From Microcebus murinus (lineage: Eukaryota; Chordata; Mammalia; Primates; Cheirogaleidae): 64,000 nt of DNA. The position numbers were made by a program, and so were the translations under genes. The first letter of the stretch is position 1. Every line of letters begins with the position of its first letter. Of this stretch, positions 12,715 to 23,869 are shown one piece after another. The notes beneath the pieces are model-generated. The model ran no database searches. It was not told where the DNA came from and saw nothing but the letters and a program-made list of their open reading frames with translations. The stretch spans positions 16,812,001 through 16,876,000 of the forward strand of contig NC_134129.1 in NCBI RefSeq assembly GCF_040939455.1, given 5' to 3'.

Positions 12715-13290
12715 ACTCGCACCCCTACCCCTCTCTCGCCTGGACGACCGCAACAGCCTCCTACTTGGTGGCCCTGCCGCCTTCTAGCCCCTCCTGCCTC
12801 TCCACACAGCAGCCAGAGAGATCGTTAAAAGCTGCAGATCTGGACATGTCACTCTCCTGCTCCATAACCTTCCAGGGCTCCCTATTGCTCTGCGGATAAA
12901 ATCCTACCCTTTTATGTGGCCCGCAAAGCCCTGTGTGACTTCACCAGCCTCTCTCTCGGTCCCTACGATGCTCCACACTCGTGGCCCTGCTGCCTTCACC
13001 TGTCCTGTCTTCTCCACCTGGGACACTCTGAACTCACCCTTGGGGGCTGGGCTGTCTCAGACGAGGCTCAGCTCGGTTCAGAAATGCCGCTGATTGTTCC
13101 CTGCCATTCTTCTCCTTCATCGGATCTATAACAACTGTGACGAAATATCTCCGTGGGCATTTATTTGCACACCATCCATTTTGCCTTGCTGGACTGGAAG
13201 CTCCCCCAGGGCAGGCATGCTGCCTTGATGACTGTTTTGTGCCCAGCAACTAGCACAGCACGTAGTAGGTGCTCCATGCTGTGCTTGTCG
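12715..13290 (+). mobile_element. L2 LINE, 3' portion
   Basis: Successive blocks 'gcagccagagagatcgtt', 'ggacatgtcactctcctgct', 'gcggataaaatcctaccc' and the 3' end 'tagcacagcacgtagtagg' follow the order of the L2 consensus as I remember it. It is an ancient LINE, inactive. Frames within it (12916-13131) are relics. Confidence 0.75.
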
Positions 13291-14442
13291 AGTATCTGAA
13301 CACATGTAAACGGTAAAAGAACCAGACCTTGCTATGTGGTATCTCAGTGCTGATTCTTGAGTTTAGGAAGCTGTATAAGCCATCTCTGGGGCTGGGGGCT
13401 AACAGAGCTGGGCTGGGCTGAAAGAGATGGGGTGAAGGAGTATTTGGAACACGTTGCACCTTTGGGAGCAGGCAGGGATGCAATCTTCAATTGGATTCAT
13501 GTGCGTGTTGAGCAGGGCAGTCCGAAATCTGAGCAAGGAGGTCTATCGCCTCATCTGGGGAACCAAAGATCTCATCCTGCCTCCCCCACCTGCTAAGCCT
13601 GCTCATAAATACCTCGGCCTCCGAGTGTGCACGTGGTCGATAAATCTGTGATTGTCTTCAAGGCATTCTGCTAGGTTGGAGCCAAGAAATAAGTCATGGA
13701 TCACGATTCCTTTTTTAAAAAAATAATTACACATTGAATTGCACTTGACCCTTTCTCAGCTTATCTTTGGGATTTTGACATATTTCTTAGCATTTCAGGA
13801 CCTATTAGGAGCTCTGGGAAAAGAAAAGCAGCATCTATGGCTTGAGAAATTTAGAAATAAACCTTAAGAAGCCTAGTTTGAGTCTTAACTTGCCTATTTC
13901 TCGGAGTCCCGGCGCTAACACCAACGCATCTTATATTGGGTGACGTTGATTTTTGGTATTTTTGCATATAGTAGCCACAGAACACCAATGCAAAGTTGTT
14001 CAATCTCCAAGTTATTTTGTTTTAAAAAAGTAGCATTTATTTTGAGAGACTAGATTTTGATGGAACCTTCCAGAAACACAGAAAGTGCCCCAAAGTGTAC
14101 ATTACCATCCAGTCAAAAAGTACTTAGTGGTTGCCTACAATGGGCATGACATGTTGGACATTAGGGGTTGGATATTAGGTGACACAAGAGACAGAAAAGA
14201 CTCAAACACAGTCCCTGCTATGGAAGGCATTGCAGCACTTTATAAAACTGTAATTGAAGAAAGAGAGTAGTTAAGTGTTGCCATAGAGACATAGATGCAT
14301 TTCGATGTATCCTACATACATTTTATGGGTTTTTTTCTATATATGTTTTAAAAATGGAATGATTTCTTCCAGTTAGGAATATCTTGAAAGATTCTGAAAC
14401 GAGGTAAGATTTGAAACTGGCCATAAAAAAATGGTAGGTTTA
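13291..14442. other. Unassigned sequence, partly old repeat
   Basis: No gene seen. 14100-14290 ('gcatgacatgttggacattagg', 'acagtccctgctatgg') resembles a common ancient mammalian repeat also seen near 20410, 31910 and 59370. I cannot name the family. Confidence 0.4.
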
Positions 14443-14778
<336 letters not shown>

Positions 14779-14789
14779 GAAATAAACAT

Positions 14790-15010
14790 ATAGAGACAGT
14801 ACAGGTGAGTGCAAAGGAGCAAATAAAAACCTAATACCAACACCACCCACCCAGAGATAACCACTAGGAACAGCTCGTACCTGTGTGTATCTATGTTGTT
14901 GTTGTTGTGCAGATTTGACCTCATCCGCTGCACAATGTTTGTCGCCTGCTTTTCTCACTGAGCAGCTGAACTCGGACATCTCTCCACGTCCGCTCGTCAG
15001 TGGATGCCTG
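14790..15010. mobile_element. Probable old L1 3' fragment
   Basis: 'cacccagagataaccactagg' followed by 'tttctcactgagcagc' and 'acatctctccacgtccg' is the arrangement found in 3' ends of old L1 elements. Diverged; limits uncertain. Confidence 0.45.
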
Positions 15011-15349
15011 GGGATGTTTTTCCTGGGTGCGGACTGGGAGGGGAATGCCTGAATCTAAGCTGTAGAATTTTCTAGAACAAAGGAGCTCGGGCAAGCACAG
15101 GCTGCGTGGGGGTCGGGGGTGGGGGGAGCTGGCTTGGGGAGGTTTGCTCCTGAGAAATGCACCGTCCCCACTTGTTAATTTCTCTTCCTGGCATCACATG
15201 GCGCTGGCTACATGTCAAGAACATGCCAAAGCATGAACCTTTCCGTTCTCATGAGTAACCCGGTCCGTGTGATCGGCCCGAGCGCTACCGAGAGGCCTGG
15301 GGACACGAAAGGTCATCAAGAAATAACGTTTCTTGACACCTGATGGGAC
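15011..15349. other. Unassigned sequence
   Basis: Contains a G-rich tract at 15110-15130. No gene or repeat recognised. Confidence 0.4.
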
Positions 15350-15925
15350 AGATTGCTCTCTGTGGCTTGCTGACTGCCCTACCGAGCGAGGGTGAAACTT
15401 CATTTAAGACCCTTCAGCTGTGGCTGTGGATGCCCACGCTTACCAGCTTAGACCAGCTTTGGCTGTCCACATTCTGCATTCTGGGTTTCCATCCTTTACT
15501 TAAAAAAAAAAAAAAAAAAAAAAGAGAGAGAGAGAGGTCTTACCATGAAGCTACAATTCTCTCCTCTTCCAAATCTAGTCTGTAGCTCGTGGTTTCCATG
15601 ACCAGTTCTGGAACACTCATGGATTTAGAGCTCCAGCCCAGAGTTTCCAAGTTCCACACCATCTTTGACTTAATATGTCCCCTTGGATGTCCCCAAAGAA
15701 ACCTGTCTAACCCGGACGCAAGCTGAGCTCATCAACTTTCTGGAACTGATCATCTTGCCTCCGAAGCTGGACAATCTTCCGGGGTCCCTATTTCAGTGAA
15801 TGGCACCACCGTCCCAGGGCCCAAGCCGTGGACTGCAGCAGCTCCGCCCTGACACCCCCTCCCCCCTCCTCCTGTACCCGACCCTCCACCAAGTCTCCCT
15901 GGTTTTACCCCTGATATTTCTACTG
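15350..15925 (+). repeat. Direct duplication, copy A (partner 19314-19875)
   Basis: From AGATTGCTCTCTGTGG to CTGATATTTCTACTG this is the same sequence as 19314-19875, with about 16 mismatches by eye over about 555 aligned bases plus a longer A run (22 against 8) before (GA)n. The 3' part (from about 15655) is L2 sequence that stops abruptly at 15925 here but continues in copy B, so copy A is probably the derived copy. Confidence 0.93.
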
Positions 15926-16386
15926 CTGGGACTGTCCCTGCCTCTTGGCTCCTTGCCACCTGGAGCAAACGTGGCCGTGTGAGCCGACGCAGTTTTATAT
16001 TTGGAAAAGCACTGCCAGTTAGGTGGCAAAAGCCTGCAATTTTCTGAATGTTTATAATCTAAGTGGGTGTGCGCAGGGTGTAGCCCGGTGACACGCTTAA
16101 CCTCCCGCTTGCTCGCGGACCAAGCATGGGCAAGGATGCCGGGGGTGGGGGGGGGTGGGGGGTTGGTTTTCTCTAAAACAGAATAAATTCTGGAATGCCC
16201 AAGTGTTTATGTCCTGCTTTGTGGTTTGCTTTGTCAATTCAGAACGTCCCATCTCGAAGGCAAGAGGTTAGCGTTGGCCACCGTGGCAGGGTCCCAGGAA
16301 GAAACACTGAGGAACTAACGTTCCCAAAGATGTTCTCGTGATTTGGGGGGATCTACTCGTGCCCACTCGTTGCTATCATCACCTTC
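15926..16386. other. Unassigned sequence with a G-rich tract
   Basis: 16139-16163 is almost pure G with a few T (ccgggggtggggggggtggg), able in principle to form a G-quadruplex. No gene seen. Confidence 0.45.
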
Positions 16387-16400
16387 AAAGTTAATGTCCT

Positions 16401-16719
16401 GGCCGGGCGTGGTGGCTCACGCCTGTCATCCTAGCGCTCTGGGAGGCTGAGACGGGAGGATCGCTCGAGGTCAGGAGTTCAAGACCAGCCTGAGCAAGAG
16501 CGAGACCCCGTCTCTACTATAAATACAAAGAAATTAATTGGCCAACTAATATATATAGAAAAAATGAGCCGGGCATGGTGGCGCATGCCTGTAGTCCCAG
16601 CTACTCGGGAGGCTGAGGCAGGAGGATCGCTTGAGCCCAGGAGTTGGAGGTTGCTGTGAGCAAGGCTGACGCCAAGGCACTCTAGCCTGGACAACAAAGC
16701 GAGACTGTCTCAAAAAAAG
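16401..16719 (+). mobile_element. Alu SINE with a perfect 14-bp target duplication
   Basis: Starts ggccgggcgtggtggctcac and has a short A tail. AAAGTTAATGTCCT occurs at 16387-16400 and again at 16720-16733, a perfect L1-type target duplication, so the insertion is fairly young. Confidence 0.97.
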
Positions 16720-16733
16720 AAAGTTAATGTCCT

Positions 16734-17190
16734 GTGGCTGGGTTTGCGGTGTGCAACGAGCTGTACCCGTGATTTTATTGCTCATCTACTTAGGTGCACG
16801 CTAAACCAGGCAGGGCAGCGGTGTGTCTGTAGAAGAAGAGTTTTGGTGTGACTCTATTCCAGAGAGTTTATAATGCCAGGATTGGTGTTCCCTTTGCAAG
16901 GTGCCTTTGATGTAAAAAGTACAAATTCCACAGGCCCGGATAATGCAAGCGACAGTCTCAGGTCCTACCCCTCCATGACTACAGGGAAAGAGAACGGTTT
17001 AACTTCTGTCCCCCGTAAGCTGTCCCACCCGGCGGTTGTTCCTCTGTTCCTGACCTTGGTCCTTGTCCTCTGGCTCCACCACTTTCCGAAGGACTGACTC
17101 CAGCCTCTAACCACTGCTGCACACTGTCTGATCGTGCCCCGGGATGTCCCAGCCCTTCCCAATCACGTTTGGTTCGTGCAGGAGAATGGC
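16734..17190. other. Unassigned sequence
   Basis: No repeat or gene recognised. The frame at 16873-17097 ends at a chance stop and has no known domain. Confidence 0.4.
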
Positions 17191-17752
17191 GCCTCCCTCA
17201 GCCTCGGAGTAGCTGGGACTACAGGCATGCGCCACCATGCCCTGCTCATTTTTTCTATATATTTTTAATTGGCCAATTAATTTCTTTCTATTTTTAGTAG
17301 AGATGGGGTCTCACTCTTGCTCAGGCTGGTCTCGAACTCCTGACCTCAAGCGATCCTCCTGCCTCAGCCTCCCAAGTAGCTGGGACTACAGGCATGGGCC
17401 ACCAGCCCGGCTAATTTTTTATATATATTTTTAGTTAGCCAATTAATTTCTTTCTATTTTTAATAGAGACAGGGGTCTCGCTCATGCTCAGGCTGGTTTC
17501 AAACTCCTGACATTGGGCGATCCTCCTACCTCAGCCTCCCAAATAGCTGGGACTACAGGCATGCACCACCATGCCCGGCTAAGTTTTTCTATATATTTTT
17601 TTAGTTGGTCAATTAATTACTTTCTATTTCTAGCAGAGACAGGGTCTCGCTCTTGCTCAGGCTGGTCTCGAACTCCTGACCTTGAGCGATCCTCCTGCCT
17701 CGGCCTCCCGAGAGTGCTGGGATGACAGGCGTGAGCTACCTCGCCCGGCCTA
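17191..17752 (-). mobile_element. Tandem Alu oligomer (three internal units)
   Basis: Three successive blocks of about 166 bp start at about 17193, 17356 and 17522. Each runs from 'cctcagcctccc..gtagctggg' through the A/T-rich linker to 'ggctggt..aactcctgac'. Only the last goes on into a normal left-arm end ('gagctacctcgcccggcc'). The right-hand poly-T end is absent. The structure fits repeated unequal exchange between the homologous left and right Alu arms. Confidence 0.9.
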
Positions 17753-18744
17753 AAAGTTTTTATTATTACCAAATTGGAGAGGGCTCTTGAACAAATTCGG
17801 AATGAATTTCAGAAACTTTAGGCCATCTCAATTGCTCTCAAAATTTAGCCCGCTGCTCGGAAACTCTTCTGTCCCCTTTCTAGCCACTTTTTTCCTACCG
17901 TTCATCAGAGGATGAGTGACTGGAGGTCATAAATGAAGTCCTTACGCTGACTCAGAATTCAAATTAATTTCCACTTTAGTTTCCTTGCCAAACCCTGGCG
18001 CAGACATTGCAAGATTTGAGCGCTGTGCTTAGGGGCGGGAGAGTGGTAGGAAAACAGGCTCCGAGCACAATATCGGAGACAGGGGGGAGCAGGCTGGGGG
18101 GGTTCTATGCCTCCCAAGAGCATGTGGCGTCTCCCCTGTACCTAGGGGACATTTCCTCTTCTGTCCCGTGACAAGGGGTTGCAGAAGACCGCCCGGGAGT
18201 GGGGGTGTCTGAGAACTCATAGCTGCCCCTTTGGTGGTTAAGACTTGGGGTGTTATTCAAACACCAGCTGCAACATCCGCTCCAACGTTTTCGCCAGATG
18301 ACATAAGCCACCAAATCTCCCACCTCCATTTTTATGGGAAATCTTACTAAATGTTTTCCCTGTGCCCTCATGTCTGGACACACCCCTGTTTCGAGTCCAG
18401 AAAACGATCTCCCTACGATGACTAAGAGGCCCCAAAACAATATATAAAAATGAAATCAGGGCAGCACGTATTTTCATTCCACAAGCCAGAGTGGAGCCCG
18501 GAGGGGCCGGAGTGGCCTTTTGGGGTCTTTTCGTCCCAGACAGCCCAAGGGCAACCTGAGCTAGGTGTGGGCGTGCAAGCCAAAGCAGATTTGTAAGGTT
18601 CAGCAGAATCTGCAAACCACTAAGTGGAGCATAAAAGTCTTACTAAGGGTTTTCGGCAAATTCCAAAATGCAAAACGTTAAAAAAAAAACGTGCACGGTA
18701 GAATTTTAATATAGCTGGTACCTTCGTTATAGCCCTGCCGGTGA
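17753..18744. other. Unassigned sequence, no gene seen
   Basis: About 1 kb without a recognised family. Minus-strand frames at 18029-18615 overlap one another in different frames and show no domain. Confidence 0.4.
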
Positions 18745-18930
18745 GGGAGACTTTCTGGATTCGGATCCTGGCTCTACTGCTTGTTATCTGTGTGACCTTG
18801 GTCGAGTTATATGACCTTGTGGTGCTTGTTTCTTCATCTGTCAAATGGGGCTAACCCTCTAGGGTTATAGAAAGAGTAAAGGAAGAATTGTTGTAAAGCC
18901 CTTGGGTCATTGTAATGCCTCACTTAATGC
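18745..18930 (+). mobile_element. MIR SINE
   Basis: 'ggatcctggctctactgctt', 'tgtgaccttggtcgagtta', 'catctgtcaaatggggct' and 'agggttatagaaagagtaaa' follow the order of the tRNA-derived MIR core and tail. Confidence 0.85.
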
Positions 18931-18939
18931 ATGCTACAT

Positions 18940-19313
18940 ATAATGCATGCTAAACATATATATGTTATGTTATATATATGTTATACATATGTTAATGCAT
19001 GCTAAAATATAATTTTAATTTTAAAGCATCCAGTCCACTGCCTATTTAAATTCACAAGCATATCCATATTTAAATGCTCAGAAGTAATATATTTTTAAGC
19101 ATCTTTTTAATTGCAAAATTAATATATGATTAATAAAAAAATTTACAACGTTGGGTCTATTTTTAAAATACACATACACGTGCCATAAAGAGTTAATGTT
19201 TTAAGATACAGGCTTGGCTAAAGTACGTTATTACATGAGATTTTTCTTTTCTTTCCTGTGATAAGGAAGAAGAGGAAGTTGATTCTCAGCTATGCTTCAA
19301 TCTAGAAAGGTCT
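18940..19313. other. AT-rich stretch with ATATATGTTA repeats
   Basis: 18948-18995 contains imperfect repeats of 'aatgcatgctaaacatata' and 'tatatatgtta'; the remainder is AT-rich. No gene. Confidence 0.55.
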
Positions 19314-19875
19314 AGATTGCTCTCCGTGGCTTGCTGACTGCCCTACCGAGTGAGCGTGAAACTTCATTTAAGACCCTTCAGCTGTGGCTGTGGATATCCA
19401 CGCTTACCAGCTTAGACCAGCTTTGGCTGTCTGCATTCTGCATTCTGGGTTTCCATCCTTTACTTAAAAAAAAGAGAGAGAGAGAGATCTTACCATGAAG
19501 CTACAATTCTCTCCTCTTCCGAATCTAGTCTGTAGCTCGTGGTTTCCATGACCAGTTCTGGAACACTCATGGATTTAGAGCTCCAGCCCAGAGTTTCCAA
19601 GTTCCACACCATCTTTGACTTAATATGTCCCCTTGGATGTCCCCAAAGAAGCCTGTCTAACCCGGACGCAAGCTGAGCGCATCAACTTTCTGGAACTGAT
19701 CATCTTGCCTCCGAAGCTGGACGATCTTCCGGGGTCCCTATTTCAGTGAATGGCACCACCGTCCCAGCGCCCAAGCCGTGGACTGCAGCAGCTCCGCCCT
19801 GACACCCCCTCCCGCCTCCTCCTGTACCCCACCCTCCACCAAGTCTCCCTGGTTTTACCCCTGATATTTCCACTG
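19314..19875 (+). repeat. Direct duplication, copy B (partner 15350-15925)
   Basis: Near identical to 15350-15925. In this copy the L2 sequence runs on without a break past 19875, so this is probably the ancestral location. The left junctions share only AGATTGCTCTC; sequences outside both ends are unrelated. Confidence 0.93.
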
Positions 19876-20350
19876 ACCCGTCTGCTTCCAGCTACCAGCA
19901 CTCAAGTTCAGGCTGCTCACATCCCTCAGTTTCCCATCTGCCTTTTTCCTGGGCCCAGCTCCAATGCCTGCTGCACACTGAAGTCAGAGGAGTGTTTCCA
20001 GATCTAGCAATGTCATCACTCCCCTGCTTAAAATACTCACGCGATTTCCCATTGCTCTTAGAATGAAGATAACTCCTTGACTTCTTAATTCAGCCTACAA
20101 GGATCTGCAAGGTCGGGCCCCTCCCTTCCTTTCCATCTTGCAGTCCTGTTTCCCTTGGTCTTCCCTCGTCTGCCCCTCGGGTCTTCCTTCTGTCCCTTAT
20201 CTTTTCCCTGCTCCCTCTCACCACAGGGCCTTTGCACATACTGCCTCGAATAGTCTTCCCCTCCTTTCTCAGCCTGGTCAATGCTGGCTTCCTCTTCTCG
20301 ACTCAGGCATCGTGTCTGCAGAAAAGCCTTTCTTAATCTCACTGATGTGG
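19618..20350 (+). mobile_element. L2 LINE, continuous fragment
   Basis: Contains 'caacaactttctggaactgatcat'-type, 'gaatggcaccaccgtccca', 'tgtcatcactcccctgctta', 'agggcctttgcacatactgcc' and related blocks in L2 order (first block begins 'catcaactttctgg'). Overlaps duplication copy B on its left. Ancient and non-functional. Confidence 0.72.
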
Positions 20351-20404
20351 TCAGCTTCTCTGGGTACAGGACTCCGTAACAATGAATGCTTCTCCTGAGA
20401 GTGT

Positions 20405-20620
20405 TTATGAATGCCTTCGTTCAGCGAACATTTACTGAGCACCTACCACGCGCCGGAATCTCTTCTAGATACTGAGTTTGCATCATTAAGCAGAACAAAG
20501 CCTCTCTTCTTATGGAGCCAACATAATAGAATGGGAAACAGACAATAACCAAACAAATACATACAAATGTCAGAGGGTGAAAGGTACTCTAAAAACATAT
20601 AAAGCCAGGAAGCAGAAACA
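20405..20620 (+). mobile_element. Ancient mammalian repeat, family unassigned
   Basis: 'gcgaacatttactgagcacc', 'cagaacaaagcctctcttc' and 'acagacaataaccaaacaaa' follow the arrangement of a common ancient repeat often found near L2 and MIR. I cannot assign a name. Confidence 0.45.
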
Positions 20621-20689
20621 GAGACGAGGAGGGAGGCTCAGATTTGCAATTCATTTATCTATGTGGTTATTTGATTAATATCTGTGTTC

Positions 20690-20790
20690 TCAACTGCACC
20701 ATAGGCTCCAAGAGGGCTGTGCTCACTCACCATTTATCTCCCACGACTAGCACAGTGACTATCTCATAATAGATGCTCAGCGACAGGGAC
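20690..20790 (+). mobile_element. L2 LINE 3' end
   Basis: 'ccataggctccaagagggctgtg' and 'ctagcacagtgactatctcataat' (in pieces) match the conserved L2 3' terminus. Confidence 0.65.
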
Positions 20791-21889
20791 TAAATCATTC
20801 TCATTCTAAAAACAGTCATTTGCGCAGAACGGGAAACTATTAGATTAGCCTTATTTGAGTAGATGTCAACAATTTCTTAAAGTGGCATTTGAAAACAGCG
20901 TGTTTAGTCTGACTTCAAAGCAACTTAAGTTTTAAACTCCCTGCGTTCGAATGTAACATAGAGATCCACTTGGGACATTTTTAGACACTGAATACTCTGA
21001 GTTCCCTCCATTCTTAGATGAAAAGAAAATGCTTGGAAACGTCCTGCACTTTCTTAAATTTTTTTTTTTTTTTTTTTTTTTGCTGGTAAATGATTTCCAA
21101 GTTGGAAATCAAAGAAGCAATTAAACGAGTGAATTCTGCTGTGACAAAACAAGCCGGTTAAAACACGAACCTGCTTCACAATGGGGTCTGTACTTTTTGG
21201 AAAGAACGTAACTCAACCCCAAAGGATGGACGTGGCTCTAAAGCCGTGCTTGAACTTGGACTTTTTAGCTATTTGTGGGAAGCGACGATAGCTATGATTT
21301 TCAGAGATTTATTTTTCTTCTCTATAGAGACAAGTCAGCATTTTTGAAGAACGGAGAGTTCCACGAAGCATTTCTGGGGTAAAGCAAAGCACCACTCTGG
21401 TATGGCTGCTCTATTTTTTAAATTAAAATGAAAGCTAAAAAAGTAAAATATGGCAATGACAACAGGATAGTGAGGGGAAAAAAAACCCATGAATGCAGAC
21501 GGCATTTTTTTAAAGTGCCATTTAATTTTAAAAGCACTAAATCTGTCTGCAGTAACTACTCTAAATCGTTTTGTGAGTTTCCCCCCCCCACCCCCCGCAG
21601 CATTCAGACTTTCTGTTTTCTCTTGGCTTGCACATTTTCTAAACAAACTCTCGCAAAACAATGCTTTTGTAGGAATTTCGCTAGCAAATGAAGAGAGGGA
21701 ATTTGTGCCCAAAGTGGAATTCTAGTTTGAAGTGGATGAGGGTGGGTGCAGGGTGAGGACACGTGAATTTATGCCGTCTAGTAAGAAATGCAAAATAAGC
21801 AAAAGCACAATGAGTTTGCTTTGGAAAATTTTCCAACGGCTAGATCATGCCTGGCCAGGTAGCGGGGCCAGTTCAGTCGTGGAGCTCTA
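20791..21889. other. Unassigned sequence with a T run
   Basis: Includes a T22 run at about 21059-21080 and a C-rich tract (21582-21598). Overlapping frames on both strands at 21335-21725 have no recognised domain; one is interrupted by the poly-C. Confidence 0.4.
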
Positions 21890-21903
21890 CTGCCATCTAG
21901 TGT
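21890..21903 (-). promoter_or_regulatory. CTCF-like binding motif
   Basis: CTGCCATCTAGTGT on the plus strand reads ACACTAGATGGCAG on the minus strand, one base away from the core CTCF consensus CCASYAGRKGGCRS. It lies in non-repeat DNA. A 14-bp match occurs by chance now and then in any large window, so occupancy is unproven. Confidence 0.4.
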
Positions 21904-22025
21904 CCAAAAACATAATGACCGCCTAGGAAATGAACTAGTGTACTCTCTATTGTTACAAGCACTAAAAAGTAGAATATTTATGTATCATCATAGTCAAGGG
22001 AAACCATAGCAATTAATGTACTTTA

Positions 22026-22340
22026 TTTTTTTTGAGACAGAGTCTCACTCTGTTGCCCGGGCTAGAGTGCCGTGACGTCAGCCTCGCTCACAGCAACCTC
22101 AAACTCCTGGGCTCAAGCGATCCTCCTGCCTCAGCCTCCCACACAGCTGGGACTACAGGCATGTGCCACCATGCTCGGCTAATTTTTTCTCTATATATTT
22201 TTAGCTGACCAATTAATTTCTTTCTGTTTTTAGTAGAGACGGGGTCTCGCTCTTGCTCAACTCCTGACCTTGAGCGTAATCCTCCCGCCTCGGCCTCCCA
22301 GAGTGCTAGGATTACAGGCGTGAGCCACCACGCCCCGCCT
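22026..22340 (-). mobile_element. Alu SINE with an 18-bp target duplication
   Basis: Poly-T then both arms, ending 'ccaccacgccccgcct'. AGCAATTAATGTACTTTA is present at 22008-22025 and at 22341-22358. About 20 bp are missing between the arms (gcttgctcaactcctg). Confidence 0.96.
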
Positions 22341-22379
22341 AGCAATTAATGTACTTTAATAAAGGGTTTTCTTACATAA

Positions 22380-22545
22380 CATCTCATTTGTTTCACTCTA
22401 CAATAACCCCTGCGAACAAAGCAGAGAGATCGTTATCAATTTCATTTCACAGATGGGGAAACTGAGGCTTGGACCAAGAGGTTCAGTGTCTTTCCCAAGA
22501 CGGCAGCTTAGTGAGGGCAGAACCGGGACCACAACAAGACTTCTT
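22380..22545 (-). mobile_element. MIR SINE
   Basis: 'tttcacagatggggaaactgaggc' (in part) and 'cccaagacggcagcttagtg' are the reverse complement of the MIR core. Confidence 0.8.
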
Positions 22546-22835
22546 TCATCTCAGCCCTTGCTCTCCTGCAGATCTCTGAAAGACTGAAAGAGTCCTCCAA
22601 AGACAGAGGGGAAGATCCTCCTCCTTTGGGAGAACGGAAAGAAGGGCTGGGGACGGTATTATCACAACTCCACGGAAATTAGGGTTGACTCTCTGGACTG
22701 ATGTTACCCTGGCCTCGAAAACCACGAATTAGGAATGTCCAGCTCCCTAGCGAAGATGTAAACACAAAAGGCAAAAGCTACAAATTAAGGAGTCCCAAAT
22801 TTCCTTTTCCTTCTTTTTCACACAAATCAAAGACT

Positions 22836-22837
<2 letters not shown>

Positions 22838-22872
<35 letters not shown>
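22838..22872. repeat. (CA)n microsatellite
   Basis: An uninterrupted run of about 17 CA units. Confidence 0.98.
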
Positions 22873-22874
<2 letters not shown>

Positions 22875-23016
22875 GATAGCTAGATGATAGATGGGGAGAC
22901 AGATAGACTGACATCAGAAAACAAAAACCCTAAAGGGTGTCTTAGGGTTTTTTCCCCCCAGTATCTTTTATACTGGTAGCAGGTACCAAACATCTGATTT
23001 TAAGTTTCTTCATTTA

Positions 23017-23411
23017 GTGGTATATGCATACCATGGAGTACTATTCAGCTACAAGAAACAATGGTGATCTAGCACCTCGTGTATTTTCCTGGATAGAGCT
23101 GGAACCCATTCTACTAAGTGAAGTGTCCCAAGAATGGAAAAACAAGCACCACATGTGCTCACCAGCAAATTGGTATTCACGGATCAACACCTAAGTGGAC
23201 ACATAGGAATAACATTTATCGGGTGTCGGGCAGATGGGAGGGGGTGGAGGGGATGGGTATATACAAACACAATGAGTGAGATGTGCAACGTTTGGGGGAT
23301 GGACACGCTTGAAGCTCTGACTCAAGGTGGGAGGGGGGACATGGGCAATATACGTAACCTTAACATTGGTACCCCCATAATATGCTGAAATTAAAAAAAA
23401 AATTTAAAAAT
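23017..23411 (+). mobile_element. L1 LINE, 5'-truncated 3' end
   Basis: Begins in the last part of ORF2 ('ggagtactattcagctacaa', 'tggatagagctggaacccat') and carries the 3' untranslated region with 'ggggatggacacgcttgaag'. It ends in an A-rich tail. A 16-bp target duplication, taagttt(c/g)ttcattta, lies at 23001-23016 and 23412-23427. The frame at 23134-23388 is untranslated-region sequence. The partner copy at 41148 is the same subfamily. Confidence 0.93.
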
Positions 23412-23539
23412 TAAGTTTGTTCATTTAACAGCAAAATCAAAAACAAAACAAAAGGAAACAGCAGGAGGCCAAATCAATCGAAATAAATACTGAAGAAATT
23501 ACAAGAACAGTAACTGCTGGGAGGCAGCGATAAATATAT

Positions 23540-23640
23540 TTTTTAAGAGATGAGTTTCCTATGTTGCCCCAATGCATCCTCCTGCCTCAACCTCCAAAGT
23601 AGCTGGGACCGGCGACGTGAGCCACCACGACTGGCCAGAG
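23540..23640 (-). mobile_element. Monomeric Alu-like (FLAM-type) remnant
   Basis: 'gagatgagtttcctatgttgc', 'cctcaacctccaaagtagctggg' and 'gtgagccaccacgactggcc' form a single short arm. It is older than the dimeric Alus. Confidence 0.6.
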
Positions 23641-23642
23641 TC

Positions 23643-23855
23643 CAGGTGTCCTCAAACTACGGCCCATGGGCCACATGCGGCCCTCCGAGGACAGTTATCC
23701 GGCCCGCCGGGTGTTTTTGCCGCCGCTGCCTGTCCTGCTTAGCAGCCGACTGGTCCCGGGCCCACAGTGCGCATGCGTGGAACATGTCCGCTCTCTCCAA
23801 CGGTCTGGGGGACGGTGACCTGGCCCCCCCTGTTTAAAATGTTTGAGGACTCCTG
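23643..23855 (+). mobile_element. Short hAT-type DNA transposon
   Basis: Inverted terminal repeats CAGGTGTCCTCAAAC and, at the right end read in reverse, CAGGAGTCCTCAAAC (one mismatch in 15). The interior is very GC-rich with CpG (ggcccgccgggtgtttttgc). The flanks share ggccaga but a clean 8-bp duplication is not seen. At 213 bp it has no room for a transposase. The frame 23550-23837 is chance. Confidence 0.8.
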
Positions 23856-23869
23856 GGCCAGACAGTCAT

